11,865 nucleotides of DNA from the NCBI GenBank assembly GCA_028290385.1, contig JAQGJZ010000192.1, positions 1 to 11,865 of the forward strand, read 5' to 3'. The position numbers and the translations under genes are program-made. Under the pieces are notes generated by a model. It did no database searches and was not told where the DNA came from. It was given only the letters and a program-made list of their open reading frames with translations. Shown in pieces: positions 1 to 6,972 of the stretch. The DNA comes from Enterovirga sp. (lineage in GTDB: Bacteria; Pseudomonadota; Alphaproteobacteria; Rhizobiales; Beijerinckiaceae). Each line of letters starts with the position of its first letter. Position 1 is the first letter of the stretch.

Positions 1-112
1 TGATCTCGTGCGCGATGCCGGCCGTGAGCTGGCCGAGGGAGGCGAGCTTTTCCGATTGCACGAGGCGATCCTGCGCCTTGCGGAGGTCGTCGAGGGAGAG
101 CTGCAGCTCCCG
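1..112 (-). pseudogene. Kinase-side remainder of the sensor histidine kinase, downstream of the amber codon
   Basis: Reading on in the same frame past the TAG at 113-115, the minus strand continues open to the window edge. It encodes a coiled segment ([17 protein letters not shown]) followed by a typical HisKA H-box ([13 protein letters not shown]), with the phospho-acceptor histidine codon at 10-8. This is the expected continuation of the GAF-domain sensor kinase encoded at 113-1825, so the stop separates sensor from catalytic module within one ancestral gene. A restart is conceivable at the GTG codon 61-59, just before the H-box, but no good Shine-Dalgarno precedes it. The ATPase domain lies outside the window. 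Confidence 0.8.
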
Positions 113-1825
113 CTAGCGCGCCTGCACCACGTCAAAAAGGCGCGCGTTCACGATCGCGATCACGGCCTGGACGGCGAAGCTGGACACCAGAGAGACTTGT
201 CGATCCGTGAAGGGCCCGGCCACCGGCCGGGACAGCGCCAGAACGCCGACGGGCTCGCCTTCGCGCAGCAGCGGCACGCACAGAAGCGCCTTGAACTTGC
301 CGACCCGGCTGGCTTCCGTGAACGTGAATTCCGTGTCGGCATCGACATCCGGCACATGGATCGTGGCCCGTTCCAGGATCGTGCGTCCGACGAACGTGCC
401 CCGCTCCGGCCGCATGGGATTGCTCGCCATCAGGGCCCAGAATTCCGGTGGCACGCCGAAGCCCGCCGCCGGCCGGAAGACCTCGCCGTCGCGGAGGTAA
501 ATGAGGGCGCGGTTCGAGTTGCAGAGATGGGCGGCGGATTCGATCAGCGTCTTGAACACGGCATCCAGATCGAAGGCCGAGCGGCTGATCACCTTCAACA
601 CATCCGCGGTCGCGGTCTGCTGCTGCAGCGTTTCGTTCAGGTCCCGCGTGCGCTCCTCGACCTTGGCCTCCAGCGTCTCGTAGCTTTCCTGGATGCGGGC
701 GGCCATGCCGTTGAAGCGGTCGGCCAAGGTCTCGATCTCGTCGCCGGTGCGGATGGCGATGCGCTGGGATAGGTCGCCGCCGCCGAGCCGCTCGGCGCCC
801 TCCTGCAGGCGGCGGATCGGCACCACCATGCGGCGGGCGAGCATGCTTCCGGCGAGCGTCGCGAGCAGCAGGCCGAGCCCGAGCAGCATCAAGGATTGCC
901 ATAGCGCCCTGTAGACCGGGGCCAGCGCTTCCGAGACCGGCGATTGCACGAACACGAGCCAGCCGACCCGGCCAATGCGGGCGTGGGCGGTGAGGACCGG
1001 GTTGCCGGACAGATCGTCCGTGAGCTCGGAGCTGCCCTCCGCCGCCTGGCCGGCGCCCGAGGCCGCCGCCAGCGCCGCGCTGACCTGCGGCAGCTTCGAC
1101 AGGTCGGTGTCGCGCAGCACGAGGCTGAGATCCGGATGCGCGATCAGCCGCCCCGCGGCCGTGGTGACGAAGGCATAGCCCTTCTCGCCGACCTTGATCG
1201 CCGTGATCACGTCCCAGACGAGCTTGAGGTTCACCTCGGCGGTGGTCACGCCCGGGTTGCGCCCGGCATGCGCCACGGCAACCGTCATGTAGGGCTCCGA
1301 GCCGCGCCGGAAGTAGACCGGGCCGAACCAGACCTTCTCGGCCAGCGCTTGCCGGAAGCGCGGCTCGGCCGACGCGTCTTTGCCGCTGCCGACCTGGTCC
1401 GGCTCCAGCCGCGAGACCTTGAGCTGCTCCTTGCCGGCCGGGTCGAGATAGGCGACCTCCGTGATGGCGGGCGCCTGACGCAGCAGGCGAATGAAGTCGT
1501 AGCGCTGCTGCTCCAGGGACACCCGCCGCCATTCGGCCCGCGTGGTCCAGCCGATCTGGCTCTCGATCTCGGAAACGAACTCGTTGACGCGCTCGGCCGC
1601 GGCCTGCGCCTTCTCGCCCTGCACCTGGACGGCGGCGCGCTTGGCCTCGCCATAGTTCAGCCAAAGGTTCACGGCGCCGTTGATGAGCAGCACGAGCGTG
1701 ACGAGGCCGATCAGCGCGATCGCGAGCTTGAGCGAGAGCGGGATCCGGCGGCCCGCCGCATGCGGGGCCGCCCGCACCGCCCCGCCGGGCGCGGCCGCCT
1801 CCGGAGCGAGCGCGCCGACGCTCAA
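113..1825 (-). CDS. Membrane sensor histidine kinase, TM-dCache-TM-HAMP-GAF part, ended early by an amber stop
   Basis: Sensory half (570 residues) of a two-component kinase. Using the TTG at 1825, the order is: a cytoplasmic stretch; TM1 at about 32-54; a ~250-residue periplasmic region resembling a dCache ligand-binding domain; TM2 at about 305-328; HAMP from about 329 (VVPIRRLQ, GDEIETLADRFN); a coiled coil (YETLEAKVEERTRDLNETL); and a GAF domain at about 406-570. It stops at VVQAR followed by TAG, and the H-box resumes in frame beyond. The TTG overlaps the SBP-D stop (TTGA) and has GAGGTG five bases upstream; a GTG at 1777 is the alternative start. Position as last gene of an operon of binding proteins suggests those proteins could feed ligand to its periplasmic domain, which is inference. 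As read, the product could bind signal but not phosphorylate. No partner response regulator is in the window. Confidence 0.8.
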   Translation of the reverse strand: MSVGALAPEAAAPGGAVRAAPHAAGRRIPLSLKLAIALIGLVTLVLLINGAVNLWLNYGEAKRAAVQVQGEKAQAAAERVNEFVSEIESQIGWTTRAEWRRVSLEQQRYDFIRLLRQAPAITEVAYLDPAGKEQLKVSRLEPDQVGSGKDASAEPRFRQALAEKVWFGPVYFRRGSEPYMTVAVAHAGRNPGVTTAEVNLKLVWDVITAIKVGEKGYAFVTTAAGRLIAHPDLSLVLRDTDLSKLPQVSAALAAASGAGQAAEGSSELTDDLSGNPVLTAHARIGRVGWLVFVQSPVSEALAPVYRALWQSLMLLGLGLLLATLAGSMLARRMVVPIRRLQEGAERLGGGDLSQRIAIRTGDEIETLADRFNGMAARIQESYETLEAKVEERTRDLNETLQQQTATADVLKVISRSAFDLDAVFKTLIESAAHLCNSNRALIYLRDGEVFRPAAGFGVPPEFWALMASNPMRPERGTFVGRTILERATIHVPDVDADTEFTFTEASRVGKFKALLCVPLLREGEPVGVLALSRPVAGPFTDRQVSLVSSFAVQAVIAIVNARLFDVVQAR

Positions 1826-2787
1826 TCGATCACCTCGTCGGCGCGGGCGAGGATCGCGGGCGGGATCGTGAGACCGAGCGTCGCCGCCGTTCTGCTGTTG
1901 ATCTGGAGCGTGAACACGGTCGGCTGCGACACCGGCAGGTCGGCCGGCTTGCGCCCCTTCAGGATCTTGTCGACATAATCGGCCATCCCGCGATCCTGCT
2001 CCTTGGAGCCCGGCGCGAGCGCCGCGAGCACGCCGAGGGGGGCGCCGGAATTCGAGACCAGCGGCAGGCGCTGCTGCAGCGCCGTCTCGACCAGCGCTTT
2101 GCTGACCAGGGTGGGCTGCACGAACACGGCCTCTGCCTGGTTCTCTCCCATCGTCTGCAGGATCGCTTGGAAATCGTCCTGGGGACGCGCCAGTTGCACC
2201 TGGATCTCCATGCCGTTGCGGGCGGCCCCCTGCTGGATGTGCTCGCGCAGGGGCGTCGCGTACGGATCGGCCCCGTTCAACAGCAGCCCCAGCCGGCGGG
2301 CCGCCGGAAACAGCTCGCGCACGATGTCGACCAGCTTGTCCGACAATCCGGGGGAGGCCGCGGACATGCCGGTCAGATTGCCGCCAGGGTGGGACAGGCT
2401 CGCGATCAGGCCCGTCGCCACCGGGTCGCCGACCCCCCTCATGACGATCGGGATAGCGGCCGTGGCGCGCCGGGCCGCGGTGGCCGCCGGGGTCTGGAAC
2501 GCCACGATGGCGTCGACCTTCAGGCGGACCAGGTCCGCAGCCAGCTCGCCGAGCCGACCGGAATCGCCGCCGGCGGACCTGCGCTCGATCCGCACCGTCC
2601 GCCCATCGACGTAGCCCGCCTCCCGGAGTGCCGCTTCCGCGCCGGCGAACCACGGTTTCGCATCGGGCACGCCGAGGGCCAGGAAGCCGATCGTCGGCAT
2701 CGCGGCCTGCGCCGCGGACGGCGACGCCCGGGTGGACAAAAAAACCGCCCCAAGGCCCAAACTCGACAGGATGTCCCGTCGCCTCAT
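1822..2787 (-). CDS. ABC_sub_bind-family solute-binding protein (SBP-D)
   Basis: Predicted periplasmic solute-binding protein of 321 residues, usual length for PF04392/COG2984. The N-terminus MRRRDILSSLG with a hydrophobic stretch up to ASPSAAQA looks like a twin-arginine-type export signal, cleaved near residue 30. Family features follow: an opening strand (PTIGFLALG), FQTPAATAA, IPIVMRGVGDPVATGL, a SHPGGNLTGMS loop, and the terminal tail IPPAILARADEVID. The ATG at 2787 was chosen because it starts the signal peptide and overlaps the preceding relic's stop (ATGA); a longer reading to 2868 only translates that relic in another frame. It is very close to SBP-C along its whole length, indicating a fairly recent duplication. 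The ligand is unknown. No permease or ATPase is nearby; the next gene downstream is the sensor kinase, overlapping by four bases. Confidence 0.9.
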   Translation of the reverse strand: MRRRDILSSLGLGAVFLSTRASPSAAQAAMPTIGFLALGVPDAKPWFAGAEAALREAGYVDGRTVRIERRSAGGDSGRLGELAADLVRLKVDAIVAFQTPAATAARRATAAIPIVMRGVGDPVATGLIASLSHPGGNLTGMSAASPGLSDKLVDIVRELFPAARRLGLLLNGADPYATPLREHIQQGAARNGMEIQVQLARPQDDFQAILQTMGENQAEAVFVQPTLVSKALVETALQQRLPLVSNSGAPLGVLAALAPGSKEQDRGMADYVDKILKGRKPADLPVSQPTVFTLQINSRTAATLGLTIPPAILARADEVID

Positions 2788-2876
2788 TCGATTCCCTCTT
2801 TGGCGCGGGCGAGGAGCGAGGGCGGGATCGTCAGCCCCAGCGCCCTGGCGAGCTTCAGGCTCTCGCACCGCCTCAC
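2784..2876 (-). pseudogene. Internally deleted relic of a fifth ABC_sub_bind gene (30 codons)
   Basis: A GTG at 2876 overlaps the SBP-C stop (GTGA) and opens a frame of 30 codons ending at the TGA 2786-2784, which in turn overlaps the SBP-D ATG. Its first codons (GTGAGGCGGTGC) match the start of SBP-B (ATGAGGCGGCGC). From residue 5 onward it reads SLKLARALGLTIPPSLLARA and then KEGIE, which is the C-terminal tail of this protein family. About 290 middle codons are missing while the frame and both overlap junctions are kept. The DEVIE ending has become KEGIE, yet GAGGGA still sits five bases before the next ATG. I read this as a deletion remnant whose translation may still pass ribosomes to SBP-D. 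A functional micropeptide is possible but less likely. Confidence 0.8.
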
Positions 2877-3835
2877 TCGATGACCTCGTCTGCGCGGGCG
2901 AGAAGGGAGTTCGGCACCTGAAGACCCAGCGCCTGCGCGGTCTTGTTGTTGATCACGACCTCGAAGATCGTCGGCTGCGACACGGGAAGGTCGGCCGGCC
3001 TTCGGCCTTTCAAAATCTTGTCCACATAATCGGCCGTGCCGCGAAACTGCTCTCTCGAGCTCGGGGCAAGCACGGCGAGCACGCCCAGGCTGGCTCCGAA
3101 GTTCGAGAACGTCGGAAGCCGCTGCTGCAGCGTGATCTCCACCAGCCGCGTGCTGATCAGGGTCGGCTGGACGAAGAGCGCATCGACGCCACTTTGCTGG
3201 AGAAGCGCCAGGCTGGCGGAGACGTCGTGCTCCGGCCGGGCGAGCCGCGGCTGGAGCTCGATCCCGTTGCTGCGGGCGCCGACGTGAAGCTGCTCCAGCA
3301 GCGACTTGGAATAGGGATCGGCCTCGTTCAGGAGCACGCCCAGCCGCCGTGCTCCCGGCAGCAGCTCACGGACCATCTCCACCATCTTGCCGGACAGGCC
3401 CGCCGACGCTGCGGACATGCCGGTCACGTTCCCGCCCGGCCGGGACAGGCTCTCGATGAGACCCGTTCCGACCGGGTCGCCCACGCCGGACAGAACGATC
3501 GGGATTTCGCGGGTTGCATCGCGGGCCGCCGTTGCGGCGGGAGTTTGGAATGCAACGATGGTGTCGACCTTCATCCGGACGAGGTCGACGGCCATCTCCT
3601 TCAGACGACCGTGATCGCCTTCGCCTGACCTCAACTCGATCCGGACCGACTCGCCCTCGACATAGCCGATCTCGCGAAGGGCGTTCCGCATCCCCGAAAA
3701 CCATGGCCCCGCATCGGGACGACCCAGGGCGAGGAGCCCGAGGGTTGGCCGTCCGACCTGGGCAAGAGCGGCAAACGGGCTGCCCGAAGCAAGCGCCACC
3801 CCGCCAAAGCCCGCCAGCAGGTGCCGTCGCTTCAT
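2873..3835 (-). CDS. ABC_sub_bind-family solute-binding protein (SBP-C)
   Basis: Predicted periplasmic binding protein of 320 residues. It starts MKRRHLLAGFGGVALASG with probable cleavage after FAALA, a signal with a paired arginine. Landmarks shared with SBP-D are PTLGLLALGRPDAGPWFSG, FQTPAATAA, IPIVLSGVGDPVGTGL, RPGGNVTGMSAAS, PTFSNFGASLGVLA, YVDKILKG, RRPADLPVSQPTIF and the tail ARADEVIE. The near-continuous match to SBP-D marks the pair as recent paralogues, distinct from SBP-A and SBP-B. The ATG at 3835 overlaps the SBP-B stop (ATGA) with GAGGTG ahead of it. The stop overlaps the GTG of the relic, so coupling continues through the relic to SBP-D. The family is defined by the binding fold only; the transported or sensed ligand cannot be named. 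Confidence 0.9.
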   Translation of the reverse strand: MKRRHLLAGFGGVALASGSPFAALAQVGRPTLGLLALGRPDAGPWFSGMRNALREIGYVEGESVRIELRSGEGDHGRLKEMAVDLVRMKVDTIVAFQTPAATAARDATREIPIVLSGVGDPVGTGLIESLSRPGGNVTGMSAASAGLSGKMVEMVRELLPGARRLGVLLNEADPYSKSLLEQLHVGARSNGIELQPRLARPEHDVSASLALLQQSGVDALFVQPTLISTRLVEITLQQRLPTFSNFGASLGVLAVLAPSSREQFRGTADYVDKILKGRRPADLPVSQPTIFEVVINNKTAQALGLQVPNSLLARADEVIE

Positions 3836-4818
3836 TCGATCACCTCATCGGCTCGGGCGAGAATGGATGGCGGAATGGCCAGCCCGAGCTCGCGGGCGGT
3901 GCGGCCGTTGACGACCAGCTCGTAGGTGACCGGCGCTTGCACGGGGAGCTCACCGGGATCGGCGCCGCGCAGAATGCGGTCGATGTAGTTCGTGGAGCGC
4001 CGGAAGATGTCGAGAGAATTCGGCCCATACGACATCAATCCCCCGTCCGGCGCATATTCCCGGTACACGGCGATCGAGGGCAGGCGGTGGCGCGTGGCCA
4101 GCGCCGCGACGCGGCCCCGGTGCGCGCCGATCAAGGGGTTGGGCGGGATGACGAGGCCCGCTCCCGCATGGCTCGCGACATCGGCGACGACGCTCTCGAG
4201 ATCCTCGAGCCGGGCGACCGGCGCGGCCACGAATGGGACCTGTCCCGGCTGGCGCGAGGCTTCGAGCGTTTGGAGAAAGCCGGCGTAGAACGGGGTCGTC
4301 GCGGGGTTGAACAGCAGGGCAGCGCGGTCGAGGCCCGGCGCCAGCTCGCGCAGAACCTCCGGCCATTTCCGGATGAAATCGAGGTCGACGAAGGTGAAGC
4401 CGGTGACGTTGCCGCCCGGCCTCGCCAGGCTCGTGACATAGCCGAGCCCGACGGGATCGACGATCTGCGCAAACACGATCGGGATGGTCTTGGTGACCTC
4501 GATCAGCGCTCCGATGGCCGGGGTGGCGTTGGCCAGGATCACGTCCGGCTTCAGGGCCACGATCTCGGCTGCCGCCGCCTTGATCCTGCCGAGGTCGCCG
4601 GCGGCCCAGCGCAGCTCGATCTCCAGGTTGCGCCCTTCCGTCCAGCCGTGCTCGGCAAGCCCGGCACGAACGGCCGCGAGGCGCGCCTGGCCTTCGGGGT
4701 CGGATGCGCCGCGGCCGCCCATGAGGATGCCGAGCCGGCGCATGCGCCCGTCCTGAGCCCGGGCAGGCCAGGCCACGGCCGTCGCGCCGAGACCGGCCAG
4801 AACATCGCGCCGCCTCAT
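3832..4818 (-). CDS. ABC_sub_bind-family solute-binding protein (SBP-B)
   Basis: Predicted periplasmic binding protein of 328 residues. The N-terminus MRRRDVLAGLGATAVAWPARAQ is a short export signal with an RRRD twin-arginine-like motif and an ARAQ cleavage site. Mature features are RRLGILMGG, LKPDVILANATPAIGAL, IPIVFAQIVDPVGLGYVTSL, RPGGNVTGFTF, a C-terminal NYIDRILRGADPGELPVQ and the tail IPPSILARADEVIE. In the segment DPVGLGYVTSLARPGGNVTGF it is nearer SBP-A than SBP-C/D. The start overlaps the SBP-A stop by ATGA, and GAGGTG of the SBP-A tail is placed as its ribosome-binding site. Ligand unknown. Its own tail codons (GAG GTG ATC GAA TGA) provide the same arrangement for SBP-C. Confidence 0.9.
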   Translation of the reverse strand: MRRRDVLAGLGATAVAWPARAQDGRMRRLGILMGGRGASDPEGQARLAAVRAGLAEHGWTEGRNLEIELRWAAGDLGRIKAAAAEIVALKPDVILANATPAIGALIEVTKTIPIVFAQIVDPVGLGYVTSLARPGGNVTGFTFVDLDFIRKWPEVLRELAPGLDRAALLFNPATTPFYAGFLQTLEASRQPGQVPFVAAPVARLEDLESVVADVASHAGAGLVIPPNPLIGAHRGRVAALATRHRLPSIAVYREYAPDGGLMSYGPNSLDIFRRSTNYIDRILRGADPGELPVQAPVTYELVVNGRTARELGLAIPPSILARADEVIE

Positions 4819-5813
4819 TCGATCACCTCGTCAGCGCGGGCGAGCAGCGAGGGCGGGATCGTGAGGCCCAGCGCTGCCGCAGTCTTGAGGTTGAGCACCG
4901 TCTCAAAGCGCTCGGAGGCCTGCACCGGCAGGCTGCCGATGGCGGCGCCGCGAAACAGCCGGTCGATGTAGGAGGCGGCGACGCGGTACTGCTCCTCCGC
5001 GTTGCTGGTGTAGGCCATTAATCCGCCCCGCCGCACCTGGTCCGCATAGGGGTGGACGGTCGGGAAGCGATGGCGCGCGGCCTGCGCCAAGATGGTGTCG
5101 AGATGCGCGATGGTGCTCGCGTCCGGCAGGATCACGAGGCCGCCGTCGCCGCCCTCCGCCGCGAAGGCCGAGGCGGCCGCGATCACGTCTTCGGCGGACC
5201 GGATGCCCCGGAGCTCAGCCCGCATGCCGAGGGCCGGAGCGTGCCGGGCGAGCGAGTCCCCGTAGCCGTCGAAGCGAACGCGGTCGTCCGGGTTGATAAG
5301 TGCGAGCGCGCGGCCGAGGCCCGGCTGGACCTCCTTCAGCATCTGCAGCCAGCGCCCCACCATGGTGTAGTCGAAATTGGTAAAGCCCGTGAGGTTGGCG
5401 TCCGGCCGGGACAGGTTCGCCACGAAGCCGCCCCCGACCGGATCCTGCATCTGCACGAAGACCACCGGCACGGTCTTGGTCGCGCGCTGGAAGTAGCGCG
5501 CGCCGACGACGCCCTGGGCGAGAACCACGTCGGGCTTCAGCGCCAGGATCTCCTCCGTCGCCTTGCCGATCCGGGCGGCATCGGCATACCCCCAGCGCAG
5601 GTCGACCTGCAGGTTCTGCCCCTCACGCCAGCCGAGGGCGGACAGCCCGTCGAGCGCCGCCTGCACCCATTCGCGGCTCCCGGGCCGCTCGTCGACCACC
5701 ATGAGGAAGCCGAGCCGGCGCGTCGGCGCGGCCTGCGCCTGCCCGACGGTCGGCCGGGCAGCACTCGACGCCGCGACAGCGACCGCTCCCGCGAGAATGT
5801 CTCGCCTGTTCAT
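4815..5813 (-). CDS. ABC_sub_bind-family solute-binding protein (SBP-A), first complete gene of the operon
   Basis: Predicted periplasmic binding protein of 332 residues. It begins MNRRDILAGAVAVAASSA with likely cleavage near VGQAQA, a twin-arginine-like signal. Family landmarks are RRLGFLMVVDE, LKPDVVLAQGVVGARYF, VPVVFVQMQDPVGGGFVANL, RPDANLTGFTNFDYTM, YIDRLFRGAAIGSLPVQ, and a tail LGLTIPPSLLARADEVIE that is nearly the same as the relic at 2784-2876. The ATG at 5813 overlaps the stop of an upstream short frame (5810-5947), but here no strong Shine-Dalgarno is present, unlike the later junctions. It is probably the first functional gene of a coupled transcription unit of binding proteins ending in a sensor kinase. 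The ligand cannot be inferred. Confidence 0.9.
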   Translation of the reverse strand: MNRRDILAGAVAVAASSAARPTVGQAQAAPTRRLGFLMVVDERPGSREWVQAALDGLSALGWREGQNLQVDLRWGYADAARIGKATEEILALKPDVVLAQGVVGARYFQRATKTVPVVFVQMQDPVGGGFVANLSRPDANLTGFTNFDYTMVGRWLQMLKEVQPGLGRALALINPDDRVRFDGYGDSLARHAPALGMRAELRGIRSAEDVIAAASAFAAEGGDGGLVILPDASTIAHLDTILAQAARHRFPTVHPYADQVRRGGLMAYTSNAEEQYRVAASYIDRLFRGAAIGSLPVQASERFETVLNLKTAAALGLTIPPSLLARADEVIE

Positions 5814-5947
5814 GCGACGATTTCGATGCCCGGGGAAAGATGCCTGGGCGGGATTGCGATGGCGCGTTTACCGTCAGTGTTCAGGTCGATCACGCGTGCA
5901 ACCGGCGGTAGACTGCGGGACATACTGGCGGCGTAGTCTCGGCGCAT
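5810..5947 (-). pseudogene. Probable decayed relic of another ABC_sub_bind gene, or a leader ORF
   Basis: A 45-codon frame from the ATG at 5947 to the TGA at 5812-5810 overlaps the SBP-A start codon as ATGA. Its start, MRRDYAAS, resembles the MRRRDVLAG-type beginnings of the binding proteins. Its end, VIDLNTDGKRAIAIPP then RHLSPGIEIVA, aligns without gaps to family tails of the form VLNLKTAAALGLTIPP then SLLARADEVIE: V, L, T, IPP, L and E fall at matching places, and the distance from IPP to the stop is identical (11 residues). This looks like the same head-plus-tail deletion as the relic at 2784-2876, but more diverged. A short leader peptide coupled to SBP-A is the alternative. The GAAGGG directly before its ATG is too close to be a good ribosome-binding site. 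Confidence 0.45.
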
Positions 5948-6351
5948 CCCTTCAGTCCCGCCCTGTACTTGATGCGACTCTGGCATGGGTTGGACACAGG
6001 CGCCAGAGAGGTCTTTCGACTGCAAACGGGATTTGGCGGCTTTCAGCCTCTAAACGAACAAGCGCGTTCGGCCATGGGAGGCGGGCGCAGCACGACGGCT
6101 GCCGCGCCCGGCCAGCTCAGGCCGGTCGGTTGCACGGGTCCGACCCGGCCGGGGGAGGGATCCCGGTGCCGGCGCTCCCGGGACGCGTTCTCGCGCCTGA
6201 TCGCCGCGCCCGATGTGCCTGGGCGCGCGGCCACTGGTGTCGTAATGGTCAAGACACTTTACAACAGCAGCTGCCCCGGGCGTGGCTCCGGCGGGACCTG
6301 CAGTTTTGAGCCACCCGCCTGCGGCATCCGTCGGCGCATGGAGCATTCGAC
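5948..6351. promoter_or_regulatory. Divergent spacer between the binding-protein operon and the regulator gene
   Basis: About 400 bases separate the leftward operon from the rightward regulator, so promoters for both should lie here. No convincing -35/-10 pair was found on either strand. Visible items are: a 7-base inverted repeat CTCTGGC/GCCAGAG at 5978-6008 (17-base loop), just upstream of the leftward unit; a TTGCACGG at 6130-6137 that recurs at 6984-6991; and a relatively AT-rich patch at 6237-6263 with small inverted repeats (GTGTC/GACAC and GTAA/TTAC). No credible gene is seen inside. Confidence 0.4.
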
Positions 6352-6972
6352 ATGAGCGCAGCGGCGATGAGGAAGAGGGCTGCACCGGCCGCTCCCGAGA
6401 GCGTCGGTCAGGAGGCGGGAGCCAGCGCGGGGATCGGCCGGCATCTTCGGACGACGCGGCTGCTGCGCGGCCTGCGCCTGAAGGATCTTGCGGAGGCCGC
6501 CGGCTGTTCCGAAGGGCTGCTGTCCCGGATCGAGAACGACAAGACGGACCCGTCGCTGAAGCTCCTGCAGCGGCTTTGCGCCGCCTTGGGCATGACCGTC
6601 GGCGACCTCGTCTCCTGGGCGGAGCAGCCCGACACGGTCGTGGTGCGTCAGGCGGATCGTGTGGCCCGGCATTTCCGTCACGAGGGCGGGCCCGGCACCA
6701 CGATCGAGCGGCTGTCCCTCTCCGGCCAGCTCCTGATGGGCTACATCAACACGGTCGCGCCAGGCGGATCGACCGGGGAGCTGATCTCGCATGTGGGCGA
6801 GGAACTCGGCTACGTCCTGTCCGGCGAACTCGAGCTCGTCGTGGGAGGCGTCGTCCATTCCATCGCGGCCGGCGATTCCTTCTGCTTCCGCTCGGATGCG
6901 CCACACGGCTACCGCAACCGCTCCGATGCCGAAGCACGGGTCATCATCGTGAATGCGCCGCCATCATTCTAG
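6352..6972 (+). CDS. XRE-family transcriptional regulator with C-terminal cupin domain
   Basis: DNA-binding regulator of 206 residues. Residues about 28-88 form a Cro/cI-type helix-turn-helix (LRLKDLAEAAGCSEGLLSRI, then NDKTDPSLKLLQRL). Residues about 125-206 form a cupin (ISHVGEELGYVLSGELEL; IAAGDSFCFRSDAPHGYRN), probably the ligand-sensing part. The architecture is that of XRE-cupin regulators, which usually control neighbouring catabolic or transport genes. The N-terminal ~27 residues are Ala/Arg-rich and poorly conserved looking. ATG 6352 is preceded by GGAG eight bases upstream; a second ATG five codons later is possible. It lies 220 bases ahead of the hydratase genes in the same direction, so it probably controls them and perhaps itself; the effector is unknown. 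Confidence 0.88.
   Translation: MSAAAMRKRAAPAAPESVGQEAGASAGIGRHLRTTRLLRGLRLKDLAEAAGCSEGLLSRIENDKTDPSLKLLQRLCAALGMTVGDLVSWAEQPDTVVVRQADRVARHFRHEGGPGTTIERLSLSGQLLMGYINTVAPGGSTGELISHVGEELGYVLSGELELVVGGVVHSIAAGDSFCFRSDAPHGYRNRSDAEARVIIVNAPPSF

Larger units (their letters stand above)
1822..4859 (-). repeat. Five copies of a 45-base 3'-end repeat carrying the coupling signal
   Basis: The last 15 codons (IPPSLLARADEVIE plus stop or close variants) recur at 4815-4859, 3832-3876, 2873-2917, 2784-2828 and 1822-1866, with a diverged sixth copy at 5810-5854. DNA as well as protein is conserved; the final bases are GAGGTGATCGA plus the overlapping stop/start in three of the five copies, GAGGTCATCGA in one and GAGGGAATCGA in the relic. 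These copies are long and similar enough to serve as sites for unequal recombination, which would explain both the duplications and the deletion relics. Confidence 0.8.

Noticed and set aside
1826..2653. N-terminal extension of the sensor kinase frame upstream to 2653
   Set aside because: The extra 276 residues are a frame-shifted reading of SBP-D. The real kinase start is at 1825 (TTG) or 1777 (GTG), just before the first membrane segment.
2788..2868. A 27-residue N-terminal extension of SBP-D
   Set aside because: It reads through the relic in another frame and would bury the signal peptide. The ATG at 2787 has the coupled overlap and the MRRRDIL signal start.
6237..6263. AT-rich patch with TTGACC on the minus strand as a promoter for the binding-protein operon
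   Set aside because: No -10-like sequence lies at the right distance in either direction, so it is not reported as a promoter.
6043..6385. Several short frames in the divergent spacer on both strands
   Set aside because: No ribosome-binding site, recognisable motif or consistent codon pattern; they look like chance openings in GC-rich DNA.
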